NCBI GenBank assembly: GCA_947044405.1
Contig: CAMRHE010000018.1
Location: forward strand, 1,860,001-1,924,000
DNA length: 64,000 nucleotides
DNA from: Leptodactylus fallax
Taxonomy: Eukaryota > Chordata > Amphibia > Anura > Leptodactylidae
Direction: 5' to 3'
Part shown: positions 36,655 to 49,564 of the stretch, piece after piece
How positions within the stretch are numbered: the stretch's first letter is position 1
Layout of the letters: each line of letters starts with the position of its first letter
The notes under the pieces: generated by a model
Told to the model about the DNA's origin: nothing
The model's input: the letters and a program-made list of their open reading frames with translations, nothing else
Databases searched by the model: none
Translations under genes and position numbers: made by a program

Positions 36655-36897
36655 CCTCCCATCTGTTGCACAGACTGCTTTAATACATCTCTCTCCCAGA
36701 CTGCTTCTCATACTTCCTCTGTCAGACAGACTGTTATCCATACCCTACCTGTGTTACACAAATTGCACTGTATGCTGTACTCTTTCTTACAGACTGCTCC
36801 TAAAGTTCCCCTCTCCCATAGACTGTCCACATTGTTCCCCCTCTTACACAGATTGCTCTCCATACCCATCTCTGTTACACAGGCTGTACCCCATACC
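36655..36897 (+). repeat. Degenerate 'ttacacagactgctctccatacccatct' tandem array, left part
   Basis: Irregular units of about 40 bp carry 'cacagactgctctccata' words. The array resumes at 43344-43442 and again at 45079-45165, so the hAT-like element (36898-43343) and the Tc1 element (43443-45076) inserted into one pre-existing array. Confidence 0.75.
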
Positions 36898-37787
36898 CAG
36901 TGTCGGACTGGGATGTCTAGGGCCCACCAGTGGAATTGTTTCTAGGGGCCCACCATCAGGACCCCTGCAGATCAGCGGTACGGAGACAGGGCGGCTAAAG
37001 GTAATAACATGCCGGGAGCCATGCTGCTCACCCACTATACCATGTGCACCACTGCACTACCTAACCCTACTGCTACACCTTGTATGGCAAGTGAACAGCG
37101 TGGCTCCTAGAATTGTTACCTTTACCTGTAGCCTCATTGTCCTGGAAAAGCTGATCTGCAGAGGTCCTGGCTGTTGTATCATCGTAGATGTAATATTGAT
37201 GGCCTATCCTAAGGACAGGCCATCAATATTAGGAAGATGAATAAATCCTTTAAAGAGGTTGTCCAGGAATTGGAGCAACCCATGTAGCTGGCGGGAGGTG
37301 TAAAGTAAAAAATAAGTAAATTAAAAAGCATACTCACCTGTCCCCCGCGCTCCGTTGTCCGCTGCCAGTGTCCATTCAGTCTCATGCCGGCGACTCCTTG
37401 CTGGGAGTCCAGCACCTCATGTGATCGCTAAGACCAATTAGGTACAGGATTTCCAGAAATGAGGCGCCGCCATGAGACCGAACAGACACAGGCAGGGGAC
37501 AACGGGGTGCTGGGGACAGGTGAGTATGCTTTTTTTAAAATTTTCTTATTTTTACACCTCCCTGGCGGCCGACACAGTGGTCACTCCAGTTTATGGACAA
37601 CCTCTTTTAAGGGGTTGTCTGGGCCAAATTTTTCTATGGTCACTTCACTGGTCCCCCCACATAGTGGCCTCTTCACTGGTCCCCCATACTGTATGTGGAA
37701 CAGTGATGGGGTCATTATATTGTGTGCGAGCAGTAATGGGGGCTAACATCCTGTGGGGGGGACATTAAACTGTGTGGGGCATATTAA

Positions 37788-38191
37788 AGGGGTTGTCCAG
37801 GGTTAATCTTTTTTATGGCCTATGCTCAGGATAGGCCATAAATACCTGATTGGTAGGGGGCTGACACACGGCCCCATCAGCTGTTCGGAGCCACTTCCGG
37901 AGCCCGTTCTGTACACAACACAGAGCAGAAAGCTCCATCCGCTGTATAGCAGCCCAGCGCCTTCACTGCAGCTCAGCTCCTACTGACTTCAATAAGTGCT
38001 GAGATACAGTGAAGGTTCCCGGCCCCTATACAGTGGACAGAGCTTTCTGCTTCTGGCCCTGTATTGTGTACAGTATAGGCATCAGAAGTGGCTCCATACA
38101 GCTGATCGGTCCGGGGTCAGCCCCCTACAGATCAGGTATCTGTGGCCTATCCTGAGGATAAACCATAACAAATTATGCCTGGACAACCCCT
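37788..38191. mobile_element. TTAA-flanked miniature element
   Basis: AGGGGTTGTCCAGGGTTAAT and 'atgcctggacaacccct' are inverted ends, with TTAA at 37784-37787 and 38192-38195. The inner arms 'ggcctatgctcaggataggcc' and 'ggcctatcctgaggata' also pair. Similar ends occur at 37249-37614 ('aaagaggttgtccagg' / 'ggacaacctctttt'). Confidence 0.75.
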
Positions 38192-38790
38192 TTAATATAC
38201 CCCCTAATGCACCACACTTTAAAGAGATTGTCCAGTATAATTTTTTTTCCGGGGGAGGTGAATCCTCCCTACCCCCCCCAAAAAAAAAAAAAAAAAACAT
38301 ACTAAACATACTCACCTGTCTCCGGTGCTCCGGTGTCCTCTCAGCACGGTCCGGTCCTGCACCTCCGCTGTCTTCTTTTTGCCGGAATTCCTCACTGGAT
38401 GTGACGTTCCCTTAGGCCGCTGATTAGCCTCAGGGGTCACGTGACGTGACAGGTAGTCATGTGCAGGGGGAACATGTGCTGGAAGAAAACAACAGAACTG
38501 CAGGCCCGAACTGCGCTGAGAGACACTGGGGACAGGAAAGAAAGTTTGTGGGGGGGTTTTTTGTTTTGTTTTTTTCACCTGCCTCGGCGTAATAAAAAAA
38601 AAAAATGAAGAAGCCACTGTATGGAGTATAAGATCCACAGTGGCCCCCACGCAGTATTATAAGCTCCACAGTGGCCCCCACCCAGTAGTATATGCTCTAC
38701 AGTGGCCCCCACCCAGTATTAAAAGCTCCACAGTGGCCCCCACCCAGTATTATATGCACCCAATAGCCCCCTCCGCTCCGCTTCGGTGCT

Positions 38791-38834
38791 ATTATTATAC
38801 TCTAGGGTCTCCTCAGACCCCAGAGTATAATAAT
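38791..38834. repeat. Diverged copy of the hAT-family palindrome
   Basis: ATTATTATACTCTAGGGTCT and its complement surround a short centre, matching 5215-5258 and 48187-48230. Minisatellite units of the same family (38630-38770) precede it, so this arm of the 6.4-kb element is related to the other hAT-like elements in the window. Confidence 0.7.
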
Positions 38835-39950
38835 CGGAGGCCCAGGGGAAGTGATTAAAAGTACCAAACTCTCGGGGGCGTGGCTAGCCGGAGCATAGAC
38901 AGGACGCACATCTCACAGCTCCTACTAGACCCGAGTGAGATCTATTCTTTATCACCTCAATCCTACATATCTGAGACCTTTCATCACCTAAGGGCTCTCC
39001 CCTAAGCCCTAGTCAATTGATCCAAGGTGTCCAAGTTGCGTTTACATCGTCTTCACAGCAACTCAGAGTCGGGGCCTACCTGCATCTCTCCTCCTAACCT
39101 CCATCTTCTCCGCGCACCGGTCGCCTCCTGACTGGCCCAAACACCGCGGACCTCCGCGCTTTCAGCTGTCTTCACTGCCTCTGCCGACTCTGTCCCTCCG
39201 CGGGATCAGAGGATAGCAGCGGTGACAGCCCTGTGTGATGACGGTCGCCGCGCGGGGAAACGGAGCGGTGGCCCGCCTGGAGCAGCAGACACTGCGTTGA
39301 GGCATCCATCTGGGGTCAGCAAAGCGCTTGCAAGCAGAGGAGGAGGCCTGCAGCACTTGGAAGCACCGCCTGTCCCGGCTCCCTGAGACGGCTTCCAGGT
39401 AGGGGAAACACTGCAGATACAGCAGGGAAGGGGAGGACTGAGAACATCCACGGGCACCAGGGGGACTCCTTTCCTGACCCGTTCACTGCCAGCGGAGGGC
39501 CTGTGTTATATCTGTACTTGGGGTGCAGCCCACATCTCTGCACACCTATAGCTTACAGGCATCACCCGAATGGTGACCTTTGCTCCAGGTCAGCAAGATC
39601 CGTGCCCTGAACAGACCTCTACCTTCCCTCTAATCCACAAATAACTAGGCCCTGAGCGGACCCTAACTAACACCTCTGCTCTGCAACATACCAGCCTTGG
39701 GTAGGCCTGCACCTCCACTTCAGTTCTGCGATCATCAATTGGCCTCCACATATAGCTATCTAGCTGAACTATCACCAAGCTGCAGCTTGCATTCTCCCCC
39801 ATAGAATTCTCATTGGTACCTCTCCCTTAGGTAATGGCGACCTAATTGTGGGGACTTAGTGCACCTTCTAGCAACCGTTGGTGACTAATAGCCTGTTCTG
39901 GAATATCATCCCTTCAAACGTTGACTTTTTGGAGACAAATATCTGGCATT

Positions 39951-41198
39951 ATGGTGAAGGGTAGGAAATCTGTCAGGAAACCCGATAATAATCTAACTAA
40001 CTACTTTGAATGGGATCGCGGCACAGAGGGAGAACTGGGTCTAGCACCTCATGACCACTTAGAGCACACACCCTGCTCGTCCACGACTGCCGCAAGAGAC
40101 ACAACGACATTCATAACGGAGGCAGATCTTAATCACCCCGAAGACTTAAGGGCTCTTCAACTACCTCCAACCCCTGACGATATCCGATCAGCAATACAAC
40201 AAATCCACTCTTCATCAGCTCAATCCATCAAAGAACAGAACTATCACCTACGACACACACCATCTCCGAGTACAAGCCCACGCAAACAAAAACCTCGTAT
40301 GGAACTCCCGGGAGACCTAGTCCACTCCAATGACCAACCTTCCTCTGAGGACCCTTCAACCATCCCAACGAATGGTCTAGACGGCTTCCCAACCACCAAC
40401 GGCCCAGCTTCTGAACATACTCTGAGAGACATGCTCTTGGCCCTCCGCAGTTCCCTTCAGGCGGATTTTTCACAAATGCTTCAGCCGCTTCAGTCCTCAG
40501 TAAGTGCACTAGATGGACGAGTAACACACATAGAGACCAAAATGGGCGACTTAGCCACGTCACACAACAAAATCATACATGCACATAATGACCTTGAGGA
40601 AGAGGTGGAGAACCTTAAAGCGAAAATGGCTGATATGGAAGACCGTTCCCGTAGGAACAACATCAAATTCAGAGACATCTCAGAACAGGTCCAAACTGCA
40701 GATTTGCTTCCATACCTACAGGAATATGTCAAATTTCTTCTGCCCGACTCCCCAACCATAGATATCACTATCGACAGAGCGCACAGGCTTCCCCGCCCCA
40801 GACATCTGGGAGACGAGATTCCAAGGGACGTATTGGCAAGATTTCACTTCTTCCATGTCAAGGAAAAGCTATTAGAAGCTGCCCGGAAGCAGAAATCTTG
40901 GCCTCCCAAATTCCAGGATGTGCAGCTCTACACGGACCTCTCAGCTACGACCCTCCGCCTCCGCAGAGAACTACTCCCGGTTACCACAACGCTCCGCAAA
41001 AACAAAATCCAATATAGGTGGGGGTTCCCTGTGAAATTGATCATCAGTAAAGACGGGACCACCTCCACCATTCATAACTTGAATCAGGGCAAAGCGTTGC
41101 TATCGACCTGGAGGATACCAATATCTTTCCCTCAAGATGCGGCAAACTCCTCTCCCCCCTCCACTACAGGGCGTAGATCTCCCACAAGCCGCAAATGA
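39951..41198 (+). CDS. L1-type ORF1 protein (RNA-binding, 415 aa)
   Basis: The start is MVKGRKSVRKPDNNLTNYF at 39951, chosen over the in-frame ATG ten codons upstream because LINE ORF1 proteins often begin with a short basic stretch. A variable, proline/serine-rich N-terminal half is followed by a coiled coil (about residues 185-235, 'LEEEVENLKAKMADMEDRSR'). Next come the RRM start RRNNIKFRDISE and a C-terminal domain with 'IDRAHRLPRPR' and 'RFHFFHVKEKLLEAARK', characteristic of Transposase_22/L1 ORF1p. In active elements it trimerises, coats LINE RNA and acts as a nucleic-acid chaperone. The frame is uninterrupted. Confidence 0.9.
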   Translation: MVKGRKSVRKPDNNLTNYFEWDRGTEGELGLAPHDHLEHTPCSSTTAARDTTTFITEADLNHPEDLRALQLPPTPDDIRSAIQQIHSSSAQSIKEQNYHLRHTPSPSTSPRKQKPRMELPGDLVHSNDQPSSEDPSTIPTNGLDGFPTTNGPASEHTLRDMLLALRSSLQADFSQMLQPLQSSVSALDGRVTHIETKMGDLATSHNKIIHAHNDLEEEVENLKAKMADMEDRSRRNNIKFRDISEQVQTADLLPYLQEYVKFLLPDSPTIDITIDRAHRLPRPRHLGDEIPRDVLARFHFFHVKEKLLEAARKQKSWPPKFQDVQLYTDLSATTLRLRRELLPVTTTLRKNKIQYRWGFPVKLIISKDGTTSTIHNLNQGKALLSTWRIPISFPQDAANSSPPSTTGRRSPTSRK

Positions 41199-41431
41199 TA
41201 TTCCAAGTTGGCTACATCTCTTTTATTCTGGTGCACAACCCCTTTTTTTTTGCTCCAGTGGCTTAACCGGCAAGTCTCTAACCAATACCCCCAAACATAC
41301 AGTACACCTGTATTCGTCTTTGAACTGTTTGTTCATTTATTTTTGTTTATTGATCTTCTTACTTGTGACACTGCCTACACCTCCCCTGTGGATTCAACAT
41401 ACTCTCAAAGTTCTTATTCTAAAGTGATACC

Positions 41432-42742
41432 ATGGTGATCAAGCTGGCATCTCTCAATGTCCGGGGCCTGAACAGCCCACAGAAGCGTACGTACCTCTGG
41501 AATGAAGCTCTCTCACTCTCCGCAGATGTGTTTTGCGTACAGGAAACCCACCTTCTACAAAAAGATGCTTTTAGACTTAAACACCCCTCCTTCCCCGGAA
41601 TCTGTCATGCTCACCACCGATCAAAGAAACGTGGAGTCCTTGTCGCCTTCAGAGACTCAGTGACATTCTCCTTGACGACACAAAGAGCGGACCCCCAAGT
41701 CAGATTCCTCATAGTTGTCTGCCTTCTAAACAACGCCCCTTATACTATAGTCAATCTATACGCTCCACATCGAAAGAACCTGGCATTCCTGCATAGAGTC
41801 CGCAGACAAATTCAGGAAATTCAACAAGGTGCATTAATAATTTGTGGAGACTTTAATAGCGTAATGGACCCCTCTCTGGACTCGACCAACGCAAACAGAG
41901 ATAACGCCTCCTGCCTACACCAATTTCCGAGCACTGAAAAACTCCACGACATATGGCGTGCACATCATGCGGGTGAAAGGGACTATACATACTTCTCAGC
42001 AGTTCACGGCTCTTACTCTCGCATCGACATGTTTATGGTGGACCTTCATACCCTTATGAGCTCCAAAGAATCCACAATTGAATCAATCACATGGTCCGAT
42101 CACGCAGCCATCACTCTCACTATAGAAGAAAAGAATCCACCCTCCACCACTAGACTTTGGAGAAATAATACATACCTCATGAGTCACCGTAACTATCGTC
42201 CGACAATAGAAAAAGACCTCCAGGATTATTTCCAAACCAACTCCACATCTACAGATGACCCCTACACTCTCTGGAACGCTCATAAAGCATACATCCGTGG
42301 CACCCTTATAAAAATCGCACATGGAAACAAAAAAGAACGACAGAAAGCAATTAAAGAAACAATGTCTACACTTCGTACTTTGGACTCCGCAAACAAAATC
42401 AATCCTAACCCGACTACTTCAGAACAGCTCAACCAGGCTAGACAACAACTATGTCTCCTTCTTCTACAAGACTATGAAAAAGCTCTGAAAAAATCTAAAG
42501 CTCGATTTTACTCCCAAAATAACAAAGCCGGTAAATTATTAGCTAGACAACTACGAGCAAAAGCAGTTAAATCAAGGATTCCATACACCAGACATCCTAC
42601 AACCGGGGTGCATTTAACGGACCCGAAAGACATCGCCAATTCCTTTAAAGATTACTACGCACGACTGTACAACCTACAGGAGCATACCCCTCTTCCATCA
42701 GACCACCATCAGCAGCATCACGTTACCAGGCCTGACAGATGA
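41432..42742 (+). CDS. L1-type ORF2, endonuclease and linker part
   Basis: It starts MVIKLASLNVRGLN. APE-type endonuclease motifs are in order: LNVRGL (Asn), CVQETHLL (Glu), VNLYAPH (Tyr), CGDFNSVMD (Asp, Asn), SRIDMFMVD and TWSDHAAI (Asp, His), so the nicking domain looks complete (about residues 1-230). The linker continues to 'SFKDYYARLYNLQEHTP', then a frameshift near 42700 leads to a stop at 42742. The enzyme nicks target DNA for target-primed reverse transcription. Confidence 0.9.
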   Translation: MVIKLASLNVRGLNSPQKRTYLWNEALSLSADVFCVQETHLLQKDAFRLKHPSFPGICHAHHRSKKRGVLVAFRDSVTFSLTTQRADPQVRFLIVVCLLNNAPYTIVNLYAPHRKNLAFLHRVRRQIQEIQQGALIICGDFNSVMDPSLDSTNANRDNASCLHQFPSTEKLHDIWRAHHAGERDYTYFSAVHGSYSRIDMFMVDLHTLMSSKESTIESITWSDHAAITLTIEEKNPPSTTRLWRNNTYLMSHRNYRPTIEKDLQDYFQTNSTSTDDPYTLWNAHKAYIRGTLIKIAHGNKKERQKAIKETMSTLRTLDSANKINPNPTTSEQLNQARQQLCLLLLQDYEKALKKSKARFYSQNNKAGKLLARQLRAKAVKSRIPYTRHPTTGVHLTDPKDIANSFKDYYARLYNLQEHTPLPSDHHQQHHVTRPDR

Positions 42743-43103
42743 GCATCTCTCGGCCCTGAACTCCCCTATCACTCTCCCAGAAATGTTAAAAACCATAAAG
42801 TCCTTACCTAAGGGCAAATCTCCAGGGCCAGATGCTTTCTCAAACGAATACTTAATCTACTTTCAACAAACTCTGGCTCCATCTCTCCTGAACTTCTTCA
42901 ATCATGCTATGTCAGGTGCACCGCTTCCACGTGAATCCCTGGCTGCGTTAATTGTCACTCTTCCTAAGCCTGGAAAAACAGCGGATGTCCCACAAAACTT
43001 CAGACCAATCTCGCTACTAAATTCGGACATCAAGCTCTATGCGAAGATTTTGGAAGCTCGACTGGCTCCCATTCTCCCTGACTTAGTTGGCACAGACCAG
43101 GCT
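42743..43103 (+). pseudogene. Truncated reverse transcriptase of the LINE
   Basis: In the +1 frame relative to the endonuclease, the reading resumes at 'TLPGLTDEHLSALNSPITLP' and contains LPKGKSPGPDAFSNEYL and NFRPISLLNSDIKLYAKILE, the first RT blocks. It breaks off after VGTDQAF, before the catalytic A and C motifs (no YADD). What follows at 43104 is unrelated GC-rich sequence. No functional RT is possible. Confidence 0.88.
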
Positions 43104-43343
43104 TTCCCCGACCGCTATCATAATGGTCCGGGGCCCGGCCATCTCCAGCTGGCCGCGGGCCCCGTACCCTGCCGGGTCCGGTCGCGGTCGCGCCCCCTGC
43201 GACCGCGATCATAACGCCACTGGACAGGGGCCCGATTGGGATGGTCAGGATCCCGATCGGGCCCCCTTGACATGAGGACTAATAGTCGGGGCTCGGGCCC
43301 ACCGGTGGATTCACCGGTTCCCGGGTGGGCCAGTCCGACCCTG

Positions 43344-43442
43344 CCCATACCCCCTCTATTACAATGAATGTTCTACCCTCTCTCACATAGACTGGTCTCT
43401 TCTATTACACAGATGGCTCTCTATGCCAACCTCTGTTATATA
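43344..43442 (+). repeat. Middle part of the split tandem array
   Basis: CCCATACCCCCTCTATTACA and 'cacatagactggtctcttctattacacagatggctctctatg' continue the 36655-36897 array. It ends at the TA where the next Tc1 element is inserted. Confidence 0.7.
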
Positions 43443-45076
<1,634 letters not shown>

Positions 45077-45078
45077 TA

Positions 45079-45165
45079 GATTGCACCTCATCCCTCCTCT
45101 CTCACAAAGACAGCTCCACTTGCCCCGTTTGTTACACAGACTGCTCTCTATGACCCATCTATTAG
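45079..45165 (+). repeat. Right part of the split tandem array
   Basis: 'gattgcacctcatccctcctctctcacaaagac' and 'ttgttacacagactgctctctatgacccatct' are further units of the array broken by the two insertions to the left. Confidence 0.7.
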
Positions 45166-45451
45166 GCTACATGCACATGAACATGTGCCTTGTACAGGTC
45201 CATGAAAAAGAGAATGGATGTCACGTGGGTGGCATTCGTATGCCCCAGCTACACCCCTTACACAGACTACAGGGGTGTAGCTGGGGGAAGGGAGGACCCA
45301 GGGCAAGCAGGCTTCTGTACAGTCAATAACCAGAGATAGGGGGCACCAGCCTGCCTACACCATCAACCTGGCATCTTAGATAGTTGTTTTTTTGTGTTAA
45401 ATGGCTGCAGCATGGACTGATCATGATCTTACCAGCCCAAGTTTCAAGACT

Positions 45452-45862
45452 TAAAGGGGTTGCCCAGTTTCAGCAAATAAATGTTATTGTTTGTATATTG
45501 AAAAATTATACGGTTTTCCAGTATACTACTTGTATCAATTCCTCACAGTTTCCTAGATCTCTGCTTGCTGTCATTCTTTGCTTCCAGTTGATAAAAATCA
45601 GTCCATGGTCATGTGATGGACACAGGTGCACAGCTCATTATAGTCACAGTAATCAGACATCTGCCTGGTAACGAGCTGTGCACCTGTGTGTACATCACAT
45701 GACCATGGACTGTTTTTTTATCCACTACAGCTATACAATGAATGACAGCAAGCAGAGATCTAGGAAACCATGAGGAATTGATACAGGAAGTATATAGGAT
45801 AATTGCTCAACTTTTCATTACGTAATAACATTTATTTGCTGAAACTGATCATCCACTGTAAG
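45452..45862. mobile_element. Long-hairpin miniature element
   Basis: 'ttaaaggggttgcccagtttcagc' begins an arm that includes 'cagtttcctagatctctgcttgctgtcatt' and 'agtccatggtcatgtgatg'. The right arm repeats these in inverted order down to 'gctgaaactgatcatcc'. The total of about 410 bp folds almost completely on itself. The left terminus is preceded by TTAA; the right terminus has decayed. Confidence 0.7.
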
Positions 45863-46566
45863 ATGTCAAGTTTTTTTCCTGCACTGTGCTGCTGTTACCT
45901 GCTTAGCTTCCTAGAGTGCTGAACATTCTACATAACTGTGTCTTTCATGATTTTTGGGTAGGCAAGTTTCAAACCCTCAGAGAGAAATTTTATATATAGA
46001 TGTAGTAAAGGTTAACATGACTGATAACATATTAACAACACTGGAAAGAGTGCTAACTCGGCTTTTTCAATGAGAAAGTCAAGTTAAACAGTGCTACATC
46101 CGTACATTGTAATATTATGTATGGCAAAGTGCTGGAGAGGGAAGGTGGGGTTTATGTCACCAAGAATGCTCAGCTATGTGAGGTAAAAGAATCCTGAAAA
46201 TTGTTGCTGTTCCACAGTGGCAATGACTAGAGTTTTCAAGGTCCATAGCAGCGATCTGGGCACTTTTCGTCTTCCTCTTTCCTCTCTACATTGAACATAT
46301 AGATGGTGGATTGAGAGGATCATGCTACAGCCACACAGTAATCTCTATGATCAGGCAGACAGCTTCTTCAGCACTCTGTCCAATCATTAAGGGGACCGCT
46401 GAGGGAGTCTGTACAGAAACAGCCTTTTCCTGAGGGAAGCTTAGAGGTAACATGTAGGACATTTCCAAGAGTCAGATTATTTTAATTTGTATAAGAAGAT
46501 GGTAGAAGGCATATGTACTACTATTTATTATTTTATTTCTCAGTTATGATATCACATATGGCAACA
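45863..46566. other. Spacer, no gene recognised
   Basis: AT-rich sequence with no open frame over 70 codons and no repeat termini identified. Confidence 0.5.
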
Positions 46567-46729
46567 TACTGTGGGTGAAATAAGTATTGAACACGTCACC
46601 AATTAAATATAATTCTATAGGTGCTATTGATATAAAATTCTCACCAGATGTCTGTAACAACCCATCCAATCTACACAGGCAAAGAAATCAAACCCATTCT
46701 TCCACACAAATACTCTTCACACCCTGAAG

Positions 46730-47572
46730 GTTCAGTGGGCTCCTTCTATGAACTCTGAGCTTTAGTTCCTTCCATAGATTTTCTATTGGATTCAGGTCAG
46801 GAGATTGGCTGGGACATTCTAGCAGCTTTATTTTCTTTCTCTGAAACCAATTGAGAGTTTCCTTGGCTGTGTGTTTGGATCATTGTGTTGCTGAAATGTC
46901 CACCCTCATTTTATCTTCATCATCCTGGTAGTTGGCGGCAGATTTTTATCAATAATGTCTCAGTACATTTGTCCATTCATCCTTCCTTCAATTATATGAA
47001 GTTTGCCAGTGCTGTATGCTGAAAAACCGCTCCACACCATTATGTTCCCACCTCCAAACTTCACTGATATGCAGTGCCTTTTGGCCTCCAAACATGTTCA
47101 ATTTTGGTCTCATCTGACCAGACTATATTCTCCTAGTATTTCACAGGCTTATCTAAATGTTGTTGAGCAAACTTTAAGCGCCCTTGACATGCTTTTAGTT
47201 CAGCAATGGAGTCTTGCATGGTGAGCGTGCATACAGACCATGGAGGTTGAATGCATTACTTATTGTTTTCTTTGAAACAATTGTACATGTTGATTCCAGG
47301 TCTTTCTGTAGCTCTCCACAGGTGGTCCTTGGCTCATGGACTACTCTTCTGATAATTCTTTTCGCTCCTCTCTCTGAAATCTTGCGGGGAGCACCTGGTT
47401 GTGGCCGGTTTATGGTGAAATGATGTTCTTTCCACTTCCAGATTATGGCCCCAACAGTGCTCACTGGAACTTAAAGTAGTTTAGAAAATCTTCTGTAACC
47501 AATGCCATCAGTATGTTTTACAGCAATAAGGTTGCAAAGGTCTTGAGACAGCTCACTGGTTTAACCCATCAT
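46730..47572 (-). pseudogene. Degenerate Tc1-like transposase
   Basis: The minus-strand frame 47464-47195 reads VGAIIWKWKEHHFTINRPQP and GAPRKISERGAKRIIRRVV, the second helix-turn-helix and linker. The initiating region (about 47572) and the DDE part (46730-47190, including an out-of-frame '[11 protein letters not shown]' block near 46780) are scattered over several frames. Dead copy. Confidence 0.8.
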
Positions 47573-47700
47573 GAGATGTTTCTTCTGCGGCACCTTAGTA
47601 ATGAGATACCTTTTTATAAACAGGTGAACCAGCTGATATTATTTGTCACTAAGATGCAGGATCGCCTTCTAATTTGTGATAGATTTCAGCTGGTGTCAGG

Positions 47701-48501
47701 CAGTGGCGTAACTAGGAATGGCTGGGCCCCAAGGCGAACATTTGACATGGGCCCCCCCCCCCCGAACCACAGTATTATTCCCCATAGTGGCCCCTGCACA
47801 CACTATTATTCCCCATAGTGGCCCCTGCACACAGTATTTTGCCCCATAGTGGCCCCTGCACACACTATTATATGTCCCATTGTGGACCACCCATGAATAA
47901 TTATTATACTCTGGAGTCTTTTCAGACCCCAGAGTATAATGATCGGAGACCCAGGGGAGGATAGAAACATAAAAAAACAACGTTGCTTACCTGCTCCTCG
48001 CTCCGGTCACTCCCTGCTGCTTCAGCCGCCTTCAATGTTGGACCAGGCCGGCGTCACGTGATGCGGGCAAGGCGTCGTGATGCAAAATGACGTCGGGGAC
48101 GTCACCAAACAGGCCCGAAGCCTGGAGAAGCGCAGGAGAGGTAAGTACATTGTTTTTTATGTTCCCTCACCTCCCCTAGGCCTCCGATTATTATACTCCG
48201 GGGTCTGAAAAGACCCCGGAGTATAATGATAGCAGAGATTGTGGTGTTTGGCTCGCGGCCTCACATACCGATCCTCGCTCCTGCTCACAGCCGCCTCCGC
48301 AGAATCGGAAGAGAAGGCGGCCGTGAGCGGGACCCCGGGGAACGGTAAGTATATAGGGCCCGTTACCTGCTGGGGTTACTCCAGCAGGTAATGGCCTATT
48401 AAAAAAAAAAAAAAAAAAAGCATTGGGGGCCCGCGGGGCCACGTAATGTCCCGGGCCCTGTGGCAGCTGCTACTGCTGCTACCCCGATAGTTACGCCCGT
48501 G
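47701..48501. mobile_element. hAT-like non-autonomous element, 801 bp
   Basis: It starts CAGTGGCGTAACTAGG and ends CGATAGTTACGCCCGTG, inverted repeats. GTGTCAGG flanks it exactly (47693-47700, 48502-48509). It shares the 31-bp minisatellite units, both palindrome copies and the 'tgacgtcggggacgtca' region with 3345-5760. No transposase. It is the shortest and cleanest member of this family in the window. Confidence 0.88.
48187..48230. repeat. Family palindrome, second copy in this element
   Basis: Same arms as 5215-5258 (ATTATACTCCGGGGTCT and complement) with centre GAAA/GAATA. A diverged copy at 47901-47942 lies upstream in the same element. Confidence 0.8.
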
Positions 48502-48744
48502 GTGTCAGGACTTTCCATGGCATTTTGCATTTCTTTCTTCATGTGTTCAATACTTTATCCCTATGTCATTTCTCATTATTACATATAACTTCATTTATGG
48601 ACATCTGTGGTTTGATTTCTTTGCCTGTGTGGATTGGATGGGTTTTTACCAACATCTGGTGAGAATTTCATGTCAGTAGCACCTTTAGAAATATATTTAC
48701 TTAGAAAATTGGTGACGTGTTCAATATTTATTTCATCCGCTCTA

Positions 48745-49564
48745 TATGGACTTCATTTAAATAATTTTATAACTTGCGTCTCTTCAGGATATTTTGGGTA
48801 ACAAGGAATTTTAGATGTTTGATTATTTCAAGATATTTTGTGGTTATTTTGCAAATATTCCCTTAAGTGCCTTGGTAGTGTGTTTGCTATTATTTCCCCG
48901 CTTTGAGGGATTATATTTTGCCCCTTTTGGAAATTTGTTTTTTATGTGACTCATATTTTATTACAATTGAGTGATAGCTGATGGGTCTCCTATATCATGT
49001 GATGACCAATGATTTTTCAGATTTTAATACATGCTGTATCATGCTTCAGAAAAAACTTTGGAGCTATCCATGAGATGAAATGAGTGCTGTGTCTCAGGGA
49101 GCATCCTTCTGGAGACAGAATTGCAGTATGGCATCTGACACTAAACTTAAAGGGTTTTTCCAGGTTCACAATACTGATGGCCCCTTTAGTGTTTATTCTG
49201 TTCTGTATGTCTGCACACCATCCATTACTGGTAGCAGTTGAGAAGGATATTCTAGAACGGGGAAGGGAGGGAAAAAAAAACATCAAAAGGCAGAATACTA
49301 AAATTTGCCTCGACATGCTGCAGGTTTCTGTGTCTCCTATTCACTATAACTGAGAATGATGGGAAATGCCAGTCAACCTGATCTCTGTAAATAGGGGTAT
49401 AGGCAACATTGAATACATTGTGATATTCTCTGAGTGAATCCGGGTTGCATTTGTAGTCCCCATATTGCAGTGGGATGACCATCATTGGTTTACACATAGT
49501 ATCATAAAGATGACAAACAAAAAAGTTTGGAAAGTTGTCCACATGTTCCAAATAGATACTCATA
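48745..49564. other. Spacer, no gene recognised
   Basis: AT-rich sequence. The minus-strand frames near 49017-49653 overlap the start of the next Tc1 element and show no domain. Confidence 0.5.

Larger units (their letters stand above)
38873..43103 (+). mobile_element. L1/Tx1-type LINE lacking its 3' part
   Basis: It has a 5' UTR of about 1.1 kb starting with GGGGGCGTGGCTAGCCG, an open ORF1, a 233-bp spacer and ORF2 up to the first RT blocks. It then stops abruptly within RT, followed by GC-rich sequence of the host element. There is no poly(A) or 3' UTR. LINEs are normally truncated at the 5' end by incomplete reverse transcription, so loss of the 3' end here points to a later deletion or capture event. 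Confidence 0.85.
36898..43343 (+). mobile_element. 6.4-kb hAT-like element carrying a truncated LINE
   Basis: The left end CAGTGTCGGACTGG and the right end CCAGTCCGACCCTG are inverted repeats, continuing inward with GGGCCCACC on both sides. CCCATACC flanks the element exactly at 36890-36897 and 43344-43351. The interior has several miniature elements (37249-37614, 37788-38191), family palindrome and minisatellite blocks (38630-38850), then an L1-type LINE (about 38873-43103) and a GC-rich right arm. No transposase is visible. Assignment to hAT rests on the 8-bp duplication and CAG ends. Confidence 0.8.
46569..48742 (-). mobile_element. Tc1-like relic interrupted by a hAT-like element
   Basis: The ends CTGTGGGTGAAATAAGTATT and AATATTTATTTCATCCGCTC are diverged inverted repeats with TA on both sides (46567-46568, 48743-48744). 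Long subterminal inverted segments share 'caaagaaatcaaacc' and 'ggattggatgggttttta'. The element is split at 47701-48501 by a later insertion. Confidence 0.85.

Noticed and set aside
42083..42322. Minus-strand frame inside the LINE ORF2
   Set aside because: It is antisense to a well-supported endonuclease and has no motif.
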